Assembly: GCA_903835145.1 (NCBI GenBank) | Contig: CAILMA010000409.1 | Span: 1 to 5,605, forward strand | Origin: an uncultured Bacteroidota bacterium | Lineage (GTDB): Bacteria > Bacteroidota > Bacteroidia > Chitinophagales > Chitinophagaceae | DNA length: 5,605 nt | Direction of reading: 5' to 3' | In this document: piece after piece, positions 1-4,985 of the stretch | How positions within the stretch are numbered: position 1 is the first letter of the stretch | How the letters are laid out: each line of letters opens with the position of its first letter | Notes under the pieces: generated by a model | What the model saw: only the letters and a program-made list of their open reading frames with translations | Database searches by the model: none | What the model was told of the DNA's origin: nothing | Program-made: the position numbers and the translations under genes

Positions 1-42
1 CTGTTTCCACCTTCAATTTAGTTTAAGAATGAATGAATAATT

Positions 43-249
43 TTATTTCCTGTCTTTTTCTAATCGGGTAATCTTTCGGTCTAAATAAACCAAGTACCCA
101 AAAATCCCCGCAAATATAGTAGCTAATACCGCAACAACAACATATATTTTACCATTCGACCGCATAGGGTCAGCCATTTCGGTCTGCCCGTAAGTAAATG
201 CCGTAGTCGCTAACAATAAAATCAGGGTGGTAATTACGCGTTTTGCCAT
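43..249 (-). CDS. ccmD: CcmD-like small membrane protein of cytochrome c maturation
   Basis: A 68-residue protein with a hydrophobic N-terminus (about residues 5-21, ending in a G-Q that looks like a signal peptide or first membrane segment), a short polar stretch with 'MRSNGKIYVV', and a second membrane segment (about 34-56). It ends in a charged tail (LDRKITRLEKDRK). This is the layout of the short CcmD-like proteins that follow CcmC in Bacteroidota. In better-studied systems CcmD is a small membrane protein that helps CcmC and CcmAB release heme-loaded CcmE; that role is transferred here by family and position. Its ATG overlaps the ccmC stop by one base (TAATG), so translation is probably coupled. 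No later ccm gene is visible, since the window ends 42 bp downstream. Small size makes the family call less certain than for ccmC. Confidence 0.75.
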   Translation of the reverse strand: MAKRVITTLILLLATTAFTYGQTEMADPMRSNGKIYVVVAVLATIFAGIFGYLVYLDRKITRLEKDRK

Positions 250-941
250 TATTTTTTGTCTTTTTCAAATGAAAATAGAAATTCATTTTCCCGCTCGGCT
301 CTGAGTAAATCAGTGCGGATGAGCAATGTTGATATCCAAGTACCGAACATAATCCAGCCCACTACCGCAGGGTAAAATACGATTCTCATATTGTTATCAA
401 GGTCATATTGTTTGAATGCGGGGTTACCACCATTGCCCGGGTGAAGCGAATCAACCATGCGGGGCAATATCAGTATCAGCGGTATCATCATTGCAAACGC
501 GAAGATGTTATACACACTGCTGATTTTCGCTCTTTTTTCTTCGTCCTTCAGTCCGCTTCGCAAAATGCTGTATGCAAAATAGATCAGCATACACAACGCT
601 GTTCCAAGCTGCTTAGGGTCATTGCTCCAAATTTCACCCCAGGTATACTTTGCCCATGCCATGCCCGTGAGCATACCCAGTATGCTAAACATAATCCCGG
701 TATTGGTGAGCTGCACAGCATATACATCATAGCGAAGATCGCCTGAGCTGAGATATTTTATAGAATAGTAAAATGCACCGCCAAACAACGCCATCATCGT
801 GAACCACATCGGCACGTGAAAGTAAAGGTTCCTTATAGTTTCATTAAGGATATCAAGCCGGGGTACCGGCATTAAAAAACCTCCTATAACAGTAAAGAAA
901 AGGAAGGCTCCGCACAATATTTTCCACCACCAGCTACGCAA
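249..941 (-). CDS. ccmC: Heme exporter/handling protein CcmC (CcsA/CcmC family)
   Basis: A 230-residue polytopic membrane protein with about six hydrophobic segments, close to the usual CcmC length (220-250). CcmC presents heme at the periplasmic face for covalent loading onto CcmE during cytochrome c assembly. Visible hallmarks are His42 in 'LYFHVPMWF' and His167 in 'DSLHPGNGG', matching the two conserved heme-ligand histidines. The tryptophan-rich loop is at 101-110 (WGEIWSNDPK). Its S-N-D-P differs from the W-D-x of proteobacterial CcmC but is, from memory, normal in Bacteroidota. The only start compatible with the family's N-terminus (R-S-W-W-W-K-I-L) is a TTG at 939-941; the next Met is residue 24, inside the conserved part. 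The stop overlaps the ccmD start. A TANNTTTG box lies 20 bp upstream of the TTG, so this gene may be transcribed separately from the YggT-like gene. Confidence 0.9.
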   Translation of the reverse strand: MRSWWWKILCGAFLFFTVIGGFLMPVPRLDILNETIRNLYFHVPMWFTMMALFGGAFYYSIKYLSSGDLRYDVYAVQLTNTGIMFSILGMLTGMAWAKYTWGEIWSNDPKQLGTALCMLIYFAYSILRSGLKDEEKRAKISSVYNIFAFAMMIPLILILPRMVDSLHPGNGGNPAFKQYDLDNNMRIVFYPAVVGWIMFGTWISTLLIRTDLLRAERENEFLFSFEKDKK

Positions 942-960
942 GGTATTTTTAAAATTTTTG

Positions 961-968
961 CAAAAATA
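961..968 (-). promoter_or_regulatory. Candidate -7 box for ccmC-ccmD
   Basis: On the minus strand these bases read TATTTTTG, an exact match to the Bacteroidota -7 consensus TANNTTTG, 19 bases before the TTG start of ccmC in the 92-bp gap after the YggT-like gene. No good TTG/TTTG -33 element lies 17-23 bp upstream: the nearest TTTG is 29 bp away. In AT-rich DNA such a box can also occur by chance. Confidence 0.4.
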
Positions 969-1033
969 GGAAAAATTAATTGTTTTACTCAGTGGCCCAA
1001 ATTAATCAGGAGCCAATACTAACTATTGAAAAA

Positions 1034-1294
1034 TCAAAGCAACTCATAGACCAACAAAAACAAAACAAGCAGTATCACCTGCGAAAGATCTACCCCCAAC
1101 GTCCTCCCTGCCTGAACAGGTTTTACCACCTTACGCAGCATCTTGGTGAGCGGCTCAAATACGCTGTCGAAAAACATAAACAGGCTTTTATAACTGCCTT
1201 CCAGCCTGTCCTTATAAGGCAGCAGCTTCGAGTATAGAAATAATCCGATAATAAAAAAGTTAATAATGCACTTGGCAATCACCACAACTATCAT
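1034..1294 (-). CDS. YggT-like small membrane protein
   Basis: An 86-residue protein with a hydrophobic N-terminal segment (about 1-20), a basic middle (about 22-62) and a hydrophobic C-terminal segment (about 70-86). The middle and end, 'EPLTKMLRKVVKPVQAGRTLGVDLSQVILL', follow the YggT pattern in which a proline/basic region and a G-x-D-x-S motif lead into the second membrane helix (usual form: P-x-G-G-x-D-x-S-P). It is shorter and more diverged than typical YggT (about 95-190 residues). YggT proteins are poorly understood integral membrane proteins sometimes linked to osmotic stress or placed near cell-division genes; nothing here fixes a function. The ATG at 1292-1294 has only a weak A/G-rich leader (AAAGATGAAAT). 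It sits 92 bp upstream of ccmC on the same strand. Confidence 0.65.
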   Translation of the reverse strand: MIVVVIAKCIINFFIIGLFLYSKLLPYKDRLEGSYKSLFMFFDSVFEPLTKMLRKVVKPVQAGRTLGVDLSQVILLVLFLLVYELL

Positions 1295-1383
1295 ATTTCA
1301 TCTTTGTTTGTTTCACAATTTGCAAATTACGACTAATAACATTTTGATCATTGATCCCGGCATCCAAATTGGATTTCATGTTA

Positions 1384-1423
1384 CCCCTTCTGCCGCTCGC
1401 GGAGAAGGTGCCAGGGGAACCTG
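1384..1423. repeat. Degenerate intergenic repeat with hairpin arms
   Basis: CCTTCT (1386-1391) pairs with AGAAGG (1403-1408) around an 11-base loop, followed by GGGGAACCTGT. The style matches the CCCCTTCTCC/GGAGAAGGGG intergenic repeats seen widely in bacterial genomes. A related stretch, CCCCCTCT...GGAGAACCTGT, lies at 4346-4372 in the moeA-moaC gap. The two share GG-R-GAACCTGT but are otherwise decayed. Open frames crossing it on both strands have no protein-like character. Confidence 0.4.
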
Positions 1424-1488
1424 TGTCGCCGTGTCGCATGAGGACACCAGCGCAACGCCGATTACTAATGTCTATATGGACTAATGAA

Positions 1489-1525
1489 AAGCCCCGATAA
1501 AATCTATGCAATTCTATCGGGGCTT
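1489..1525 (-). terminator. Hairpin terminator after the TerB-like gene
   Basis: AAGCCCCGATA (1489-1499) and TATCGGGGCTT (1515-1525) form a perfect 11-bp stem with a 15-base loop. Read on the minus strand it begins 26 bp after the stop of the TerB-like gene and is followed by TTCATT, giving a short T run (CTTTTCATT). This suits a rho-independent terminator for the VWA/TerB-like pair. The T run is modest, so termination may be partial. On the plus strand there is no plus-strand gene upstream to terminate. Confidence 0.75.
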
Positions 1526-1551
1526 AAGTTTCTTTAGATCCAAAACCAAGT

Positions 1552-1929
1552 TTATAGCAATGAAGACAACAACTCCGGAAAGTTCTTTGAATTCTTTTCA
1601 AGGCTCAGCAAAAGGTTTCGCTCAATGCTGTCTATCTTTCCGTCGCCCTTTATTTTAGCATAAAGCCATTTCGCTTCAAACTCGTCAATTTCGCCAGCGG
1701 AGTTCTCATCATCGAGCAGATAACTGGAGATAGCCTTGATGAATAATTTTTCCCAACCCGGGTCATTAGCTTTGCCAGATACGCCATTGTTAATTTCGAA
1801 GAGAAAATCAGCTTCTTCTACATCAACTTTGCCGTCGGCATATATCACTTTTTGCAATTCTGCTACTTCAGCGGCATCTATTATGCCATCGGCGAGCACT
1901 TCATTTTTAAGCTGTTCTAAAGTTTTCAT
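1552..1929 (-). CDS. TerB-like acidic-repeat protein
   Basis: A 125-residue acidic cytosolic protein with no signal peptide or membrane segment. Four copies of a [D/A]-G-x-[I/V]-D-x-x-E-x-x-x-L pattern lie at residues 14-25, 32-43, 78-89 and 96-107, with a central 'DPGWEKLF..AISSYLLDDE' (56-75). This pattern fits TerB-like (tellurite-resistance associated) proteins, whose helical domains carry conserved acidic residues and may bind metal. It also recalls EF-hand loops, but the spacing is not that of a canonical 12-residue EF loop. I chose the ATG at 1927-1929 (MKTLEQL); the frame can extend to a TTG at 1953 (133 residues), but that adds an unpromising stretch and begins 5 bases before the preceding gene's stop. 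It follows the TerY-like VWA gene after 16 nt and precedes a terminator, so the two form a short operon. Its exact function is unknown. Confidence 0.7.
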   Translation of the reverse strand: MKTLEQLKNEVLADGIIDAAEVAELQKVIYADGKVDVEEADFLFEINNGVSGKANDPGWEKLFIKAISSYLLDDENSAGEIDEFEAKWLYAKIKGDGKIDSIERNLLLSLEKNSKNFPELLSSLL

Positions 1930-1945
1930 AATCGGTTTTTGAAAA

Positions 1946-2584
1946 TTAAACAATAATATTCAATTCTTTAGGCGGCGGTGGAAGCTCATTGAGCCCCGTT
2001 ACTTCCTTGCCCGTATCTTCTATCCTTGTAGAGCTTACACCTATGGAGGCAGTCACCCAAGTGAAAAATTTTGAAATTGTCTGGCTGTCGGCCGTGTCCA
2101 GTCCCACCACATTGTCAGTTATTTGTTTAAGGATATTCGTATCGGCTCCCGTGCCAGCAGCACATGCCACAGTATAGGCTACCTTACGTTTTTTATACTC
2201 TGCAAGGCCGCTTTGCCAGTCGTCTGTAGGTATGCCGTCGGTCATTATAAACACCAGCGGTTTCCAGTCTCCTTTTTGTTCCGTCGTCGTTTTAGCTACC
2301 TCGGTATCTATTTTGTTGCTCACGAGTTTCAGCGCTTCTCCAAGAGCCGTAGTGCCGGTTGCATGAAGGTCCACCATCTGAAAGGAAGCCAAGTCCGTAA
2401 GTGGTATCAGTTGGCGGGCACTACTGTCAAAAGTAATTACACTTATGTAGGCAGTCTCAATCGCCTGCGGATTCTGCCGTAGCGAGCTAATCATAACCTG
2501 AACCCCGTTTTTAAGTGCTTCTATCGGCTCTCCGTTCATAGAGCCCGATGTATCTAATAATAAATATACCGGCAATCGTCTCAT
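1946..2584 (-). CDS. terY: TerY-like von Willebrand factor A (VWA) protein
   Basis: A 212-residue soluble protein made almost entirely of one VWA domain. The metal-ion-dependent adhesion site is complete: D-T-S-G-S at 11-15, threonine in A-T-G-T-T (75-79), and aspartate in M-T-D-G-I-P-T-D (114-121). The N-terminus MRRLPVYLLLDTSGSM and the proline-rich tail (NELPPPPKE) are typical of TerY, the VWA protein of ter stress-response operons, thought to act as a metal-dependent scaffold for partner proteins. Because family members begin at MRRLPV, I chose the ATG at 2582-2584, which has a GGAAAG/A-rich leader; an in-frame ATG at 2609-2611 would add nine basic residues (MSGKRKKAI). Next on the strand, 16 nt away, is a TerB-like gene. 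The usual TerY partners (a PP2C phosphatase and a kinase) and other ter genes are absent, so a tellurite role is not shown. Confidence 0.85.
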   Translation of the reverse strand: MRRLPVYLLLDTSGSMNGEPIEALKNGVQVMISSLRQNPQAIETAYISVITFDSSARQLIPLTDLASFQMVDLHATGTTALGEALKLVSNKIDTEVAKTTTEQKGDWKPLVFIMTDGIPTDDWQSGLAEYKKRKVAYTVACAAGTGADTNILKQITDNVVGLDTADSQTISKFFTWVTASIGVSSTRIEDTGKEVTGLNELPPPPKELNIIV

Positions 2585-2621
2585 AATGGCTTTTTTTCGC
2601 TTTCCGCTCATGGCAGATACG

Positions 2622-2647
2622 ACACCAATATTACAAAACTTTGGTGT
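2622..2647 (-). promoter_or_regulatory. 7-bp inverted repeat upstream of the TerY-like gene
   Basis: ACACCAA (2622-2628) and TTGGTGT (2641-2647) are exact inverted copies with a 12-base spacer, 10 bp upstream of the first possible ATG (2611) and 37 bp upstream of the preferred one (2584). An imperfect -7-like box (AAGTTTTG, minus strand, 2634-2641) overlaps the right arm. The position suits an operator or a 5'-leader hairpin. The assignment is inference from symmetry and location only. Confidence 0.35.
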
Positions 2648-2710
2648 AGTTCTAATCTAAATGACTTTTGAAAATGTACAGCCCTACACAGCAAAAGACG
2701 CAGCTTAGCT

Positions 2711-2788
2711 ACTTTGGCGTGCGGAGCTATTCGCCAAAGTGCCGTTTTCTTTTGTTACTTTTCTTTGCGGCAGCACAAAGAAAAGTAA
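2711..2788. repeat. Tandem double-hairpin repeat
   Basis: Two perfect hairpins lie back to back. The first is ACTTTGGCG (2711-2719) with CGCCAAAGT (2732-2740), a 9-bp stem and 12-base loop. The second is TTACTTTTCTTTG (2755-2767) with CAAAGAAAAGTAA (2776-2788), a 13-bp stem and 8-base loop, which extends further if one base is bulged. The second has the look of TTACTTTTCTTTG-type intergenic repeats that I recall as common in Bacteroidota genomes. Because the flanking genes are divergent, a terminator role is unlikely; a dispersed repeat is the better reading. Confidence 0.6.
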
Positions 2789-2834
2789 ACAAGCGGGGTA
2801 TAAATGACACGTAAACAATTAAATATGAATTAAA

Positions 2835-2848
2835 ATAAAATATTTTAT
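2835..2848. repeat. 14-bp AT-only perfect palindrome
   Basis: ATAAAATATTTTAT is self-complementary over all 14 bases and sits 120 bp upstream of moeA. It could be a protein-binding site or simply a product of very AT-rich DNA; nothing else supports a role. Confidence 0.3.
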
Positions 2849-2968
2849 GTTCTTGCGAAGAACTATCATTTGAACTCGGAAGTATAGCAGCGCAAAAAAA
2901 AACTTTCATTTCCCGAAACACAATTTTCACTAGTCCAAACCAATGATTGCCTACTTTCACAGTACATT

Positions 2969-4177
2969 ATGATTACAGTAGAAGAAGCCAGTCTCATCAT
3001 TGCTGCCCACGCCCGCGATTTTGGCGCTGAGACCATTTCAATCAACCATTCCGTTGGCCGCGTACTTGCAGCACCCATTATTTGCGATAGGGAACTACCT
3101 GCCTGCAACCGGGTAACCATGGATGGCATTGCCATTAGCTACACCGCTTTTGCCGCCGGTATCCGCAGTTTCAAAATACTGGCGACTCAGCCTGCCGGCG
3201 CGCCGCCGGTAGACATCACCAACCCCGACGAATGTATTGAAATAATGACGGGAGGCGCACTGCCCGATACCACCGATACCGTTATCCGGTATGAAGACAT
3301 GAAAATTGAAAATGGACTGGCGACCTTATTGATTGATGAGATTCGTCAAGCCCAAAACATTCATCCACGCGGCAAAGATCGTCGCCAGGGTGATGTACTG
3401 GCACCCGCAGGTTGCCGCATTGATGCCACAGTTGTTAGTATTGCAGCATCAGCCGGCTATCCCACGCTCGATGTAAAAAAACTGCCCCGCGTAGCCATCA
3501 TCTCCACCGGCGATGAACTGGTTGATGTAGACCAGACACCAACTCCCTGGCAGGTGCGCCGTTCCAATACCTATACACTTAGAGCTCAGTTGGTCGCCTA
3601 TAATATTGATGCCACTATCTACCATTGGCCCGATGCTCCAGAAGTCATGGAACAAAAACTGCTCGAATGCCTGCAGCAATTCGATGTACTGCTCCTGAGC
3701 GGCGGGGTATCAATGGGTAAGTTCGATTACCTGCCGTCGGTGCTGGAAAAAAGTGGGGTAGACATGCTCTTCCATAAAGTGCGCCAGCGCCCCGGCAAGC
3801 CATTTTGGTTTGGCCGTAAGCCCGACGGACCGCTAGTCTTTGCATTCCCCGGTAACCCGGTTTCTGCATTCATGTGCCTCAACAGGTACTTCATACCCTG
3901 GCTTCAAAAATCCATGAACCTCAAAACACAACCACCTTTGTACGCAAAACTTGGAGCTGATGTAACCTTCACGCCGCCGTTACAATACTTTATGCAAGTG
4001 AGCCTCACACCATCACCCGATGGCTCAATAGTGGCACACCCCATTCAGGGCAATGGCTCCGGCGATATGGGCAACCTCCTTGAAACAAACGCCTTCCTCG
4101 AGCTCCCATACACCCGCGACACCTTCTCGATAAACGAAGTTTTCCGCGCCTGGCCCTACAAAAACTGGACCGACTAA
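2969..4177 (+). CDS. moeA: Molybdopterin molybdenumtransferase MoeA
   Basis: A 402-residue cytosolic enzyme of normal MoeA length. MoeA inserts molybdate into adenylylated molybdopterin to give active molybdenum cofactor. Signature motifs occur in order: R-V-T-M-D-G-I-A (48-55), the family's M-D-G site; M-T-G-G-A-L-P (93-99); G-K-D-R-R-Q-G-D (135-142); I-S-T-G-D-E-L (178-184); R-S-N-T-Y (198-202); L-S-G-G-V-S-M-G-K-F-D (243-253), the molybdopterin/nucleotide-binding loop; Q-R-P-G-K-P-F-W-F-G (273-282); and F-P-G-N-P-V-S-A-F (293-301). After that comes the C-terminal domain IV. All expected acidic and glycine motifs are present, so it should be active. The ATG at 2969 places the start at the usual M-x-x-V-E-E-A position. 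There is no clear Shine-Dalgarno sequence. The promoter must lie in the divergent spacer. moaC and mobA follow after a 334-bp repeat-rich gap, so moeA is probably a separate transcript. Confidence 0.95.
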   Translation: MITVEEASLIIAAHARDFGAETISINHSVGRVLAAPIICDRELPACNRVTMDGIAISYTAFAAGIRSFKILATQPAGAPPVDITNPDECIEIMTGGALPDTTDTVIRYEDMKIENGLATLLIDEIRQAQNIHPRGKDRRQGDVLAPAGCRIDATVVSIAASAGYPTLDVKKLPRVAIISTGDELVDVDQTPTPWQVRRSNTYTLRAQLVAYNIDATIYHWPDAPEVMEQKLLECLQQFDVLLLSGGVSMGKFDYLPSVLEKSGVDMLFHKVRQRPGKPFWFGRKPDGPLVFAFPGNPVSAFMCLNRYFIPWLQKSMNLKTQPPLYAKLGADVTFTPPLQYFMQVSLTPSPDGSIVAHPIQGNGSGDMGNLLETNAFLELPYTRDTFSINEVFRAWPYKNWTD

Positions 4178-4232
4178 CCCCAACAGCCCACGACATAAAC
4201 CCCAAATCCGAATCGCGAAAATCATTGCAGCC

Positions 4233-4265
4233 TTAAAAACTGTCAACTTATTTTAGGACGATACA
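4233..4265 (+). repeat. 33-bp direct repeat, copy A
   Basis: TTAAAAACTGTCAA, a variable T-rich 9-mer, then GGACGATACA. It matches copy B at 5570-5602 in 30 of 33 positions, same orientation; the three differences all fall in the T-rich centre. It lies 56 bp after the moeA stop. It could be an insertion-sequence end remnant, a dispersed repeat or a regulatory element; no transposase is present in the window. Confidence 0.75.
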
Positions 4266-4273
4266 GCAAAAAA

Positions 4274-4306
4274 AATCCTGTCCATCTTTAATTCCTAAAA
4301 ATCCTG
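4274..4306 (+). repeat. ATCCT-iterated tract
   Basis: The motif recurs as AATCCTG (4274), ATCTTTA (4284), ATTCCTA (4291) and ATCCTGG (4301), with 10-, 7- and 10-base steps, ending in a GGTTCAGACA tail. Tracts of this type with a GGTTCAGAC end are, from memory, common dispersed intergenic elements in Bacteroidota. The copy is short and decayed. Confidence 0.5.
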
Positions 4307-4321
4307 GTTCAGACATAAAAC

Positions 4322-4337
4322 CTGCGCGACCGCGCAG
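4322..4337. repeat. GC-rich hairpin CTGCGCG-AC-CGCGCAG
   Basis: A perfect 7-bp stem with only the two-base AC between the arms (the real loop would open one or two inner pairs). It is located between the ATCCT tract and the decayed GGAGAA repeat. No T run follows, so it is not a convincing terminator. Confidence 0.4.
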
Positions 4338-4371
4338 ACATCGATCCCCCTCTACATTTATGGAGAACCTG

Positions 4372-4390
4372 TCCCGGCTTTACGTCGGGA
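4372..4390. repeat. TCCCGGC hairpin with 5-base loop
   Basis: TCCCGGC (4372-4378) pairs with GTCGGGA (4384-4390) over seven pairs including one G-T, around TTTAC. The following GGGTTGGGGTGAGGTC has the look of common intergenic repeat tails. It is probably part of the same decayed repeat that begins at 4346. Confidence 0.4.
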
Positions 4391-4471
4391 GGGTTGGGGT
4401 GAGGTCCTACGCGGGTAGTGCGAAGATCCGAAAAGCACCCATCACCGTCCTAACACCCACCCAAACCATCT

Positions 4472-4503
4472 TTTGTTCATATTCCCAACCTCAACTACCT
4501 TTG
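4472..4503 (+). promoter_or_regulatory. Bacteroidota-type promoter of moaC-mobA
   Basis: TTTG (4472-4475), a 20-base spacer, then TACCTTTG (4496-4503), an exact TANNTTTG -7 box. This meets the Bacteroidota sigma-factor consensus in both boxes and spacing. The -7 box ends 8 bases before the moaC ATG at 4512, so transcription should start within a few bases of the start codon or on it. Confidence 0.7.
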
Positions 4504-4511
4504 ATAGCAAC

Positions 4512-4985
4512 ATGAATCAACTAACCCATATTGACGAGGCAGGCAAAGCAACAATGGTGGACGTAGGCGCAAAAACGCCTACCAAACGCAGCGCAACCGC
4601 TCGCGCCATCGTGTGCCTTACGCCTGAAATACTGCAGCAGCTTTCCGGCGGTGAATTGCACACACCGAAAGGCTCCGTTTTTCAGGTAGCAATAATTGCA
4701 GGCATCATGGCTGCAAAAAGAACCAGCGACCTCATTCCCCTTTGTCACCCCCTCGGTATGGACAATTGTACCATCGATATCCGGCTCAACGAACAAAACG
4801 AAGTCGTAATCACCTGCACCGCTGCCATCACTGCCAAAACCGGGATAGAGATGGAAGCACTCGTAGGAGCAAGCATTGCAGCACTCACCATTTATGATAT
4901 GTGCAAGGCCATGAGCCATGATATAGTAGTTAAAGAAATAATGCTTATAGAGAAAACAGGAGGCAAAAATGATTTCAGGAGATAA
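4512..4985 (+). CDS. moaC: Cyclic pyranopterin monophosphate synthase MoaC
   Basis: A 157-residue enzyme, the normal MoaC length. With MoaA it converts GTP to cyclic pyranopterin monophosphate, the first step of molybdenum cofactor synthesis; MoaC works on the 3',8-cyclo-GTP intermediate. Motifs seen: N-terminal L-T-H-I-D-E-A-G-K-A-x-M-V-D-V (4-18); K53 in T-P-K-G (substrate-binding lysine position); M-A-A-K-R-T-S-D-L-I-P-L-C-H-P-L (66-81) with His79; and G-I-E-M-E-A-L (111-117) leading to T-I-Y-D-M-C-K-A (126-133), where Asp129 and Lys132 match the catalytic Asp/Lys pair of E. coli MoaC. I chose the ATG at 4512 because family members start here and the promoter lies just upstream; the frame also opens at a TTG at 4473, but that falls in the promoter. 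mobA overlaps its last 17 bases. No moaA, moaD or moaE is in the window. Confidence 0.95.
   Translation: MNQLTHIDEAGKATMVDVGAKTPTKRSATARAIVCLTPEILQQLSGGELHTPKGSVFQVAIIAGIMAAKRTSDLIPLCHPLGMDNCTIDIRLNEQNEVVITCTAAITAKTGIEMEALVGASIAALTIYDMCKAMSHDIVVKEIMLIEKTGGKNDFRR
4958..4963 (+). promoter_or_regulatory. Strong Shine-Dalgarno for mobA inside moaC
   Basis: AGGAGG lies 5 bases before the mobA ATG at 4969, within the last codons of moaC (reading T-G-G-K). Such a full anti-16S match is unusual in Bacteroidota, where the other genes of this window lack one. It fixes the mobA start and suggests independent or coupled ribosome entry from within moaC. Confidence 0.75.

Larger units (their letters stand above)
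2612..2968. other. Divergent intergenic region between the TerY-like gene and moeA
   Basis: This 357-bp spacer separates minus-strand and plus-strand gene blocks, so it must hold promoters for both. No convincing gene is present: frames crossing it give low-complexity or basic translations and run through the hairpin repeats. It contains an ACACCAA dyad (2622-2647), two tandem hairpins (2711-2740, 2755-2788), a 14-bp AT palindrome (2835-2848) and a long A-rich stretch before moeA. I could not find a clean TTG-N17-23-TANNTTTG promoter for either side. Confidence 0.6.
4178..4511. other. Repeat-rich gap between moeA and moaC
   Basis: This 334-bp stretch has no credible gene. In order it holds a 33-bp repeat shared with the region after mobA (4233-4265), an ATCCT-iterated tract (4274-4306), a CTGCGCG hairpin (4322-4337), a second decayed CCCCCTCT/GGAGAACCTGT repeat (4346-4372), a TCCCGGC hairpin (4372-4390), a C-rich stretch (about 4436-4468) and the moaC promoter (4472-4503). 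I see no terminator with a T run after moeA. The pile-up suggests a site of repeated insertion and decay. Confidence 0.65.

Noticed and set aside
980..1237. Plus-strand open frame of 85 residues opposite the YggT-like gene
   Set aside because: It is antisense to a better-supported membrane protein, rich in Q/H/K/R as expected for a reverse-strand shadow, and has no leader signal.
1323..1329. TAATTTG (minus strand) as the -7 box of the YggT-like gene
   Set aside because: It has one spacer base too few for TANNTTTG and no TTG element at the right distance upstream.
1260..1511. Open frames on both strands (minus 1260-1511, plus 1266-1484) between the YggT-like and TerB-like genes
   Set aside because: They overlap a decayed repeat and the terminator stem and have no protein-like composition or family resemblance.
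1552..1953. Longer TerB-like protein starting at TTG 1953
   Set aside because: It would overlap the end of the preceding VWA gene and adds eight residues of no family character; ATG at 1929 fits better.
2670..2700. TTTTG/TACATTTT on the minus strand as a promoter for the TerY-like gene
   Set aside because: The spacing between the two boxes is only about 13 bp, short of the 17-23 bp needed, and the -7 box is imperfect.
2924..2959. Promoter for moeA (TTTTC...TACTTTCA)
   Set aside because: The -7-like box matches only part of TANNTTTG and the -33 lacks TTG; too weak to annotate although a promoter must exist nearby.
2727..2960. Minus-strand open frame of 77 residues in the divergent spacer
   Set aside because: It runs straight through the 13-bp hairpin repeat, has a basic low-complexity end and no recognisable domain; the spacer is better explained as promoter and repeats.
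4322..4390. Short palindromes as a CRISPR array
   Set aside because: The hairpins differ in sequence, there are no equal-length repeats with unique spacers, and no cas gene is present.
4178..4511. Possible molybdenum-cofactor (Moco) riboswitch upstream of moaC
   Set aside because: The hairpins here look like decayed repeats, and the moaC promoter lies downstream of them, 8 bases from the ATG, so they would not be in the moaC transcript.
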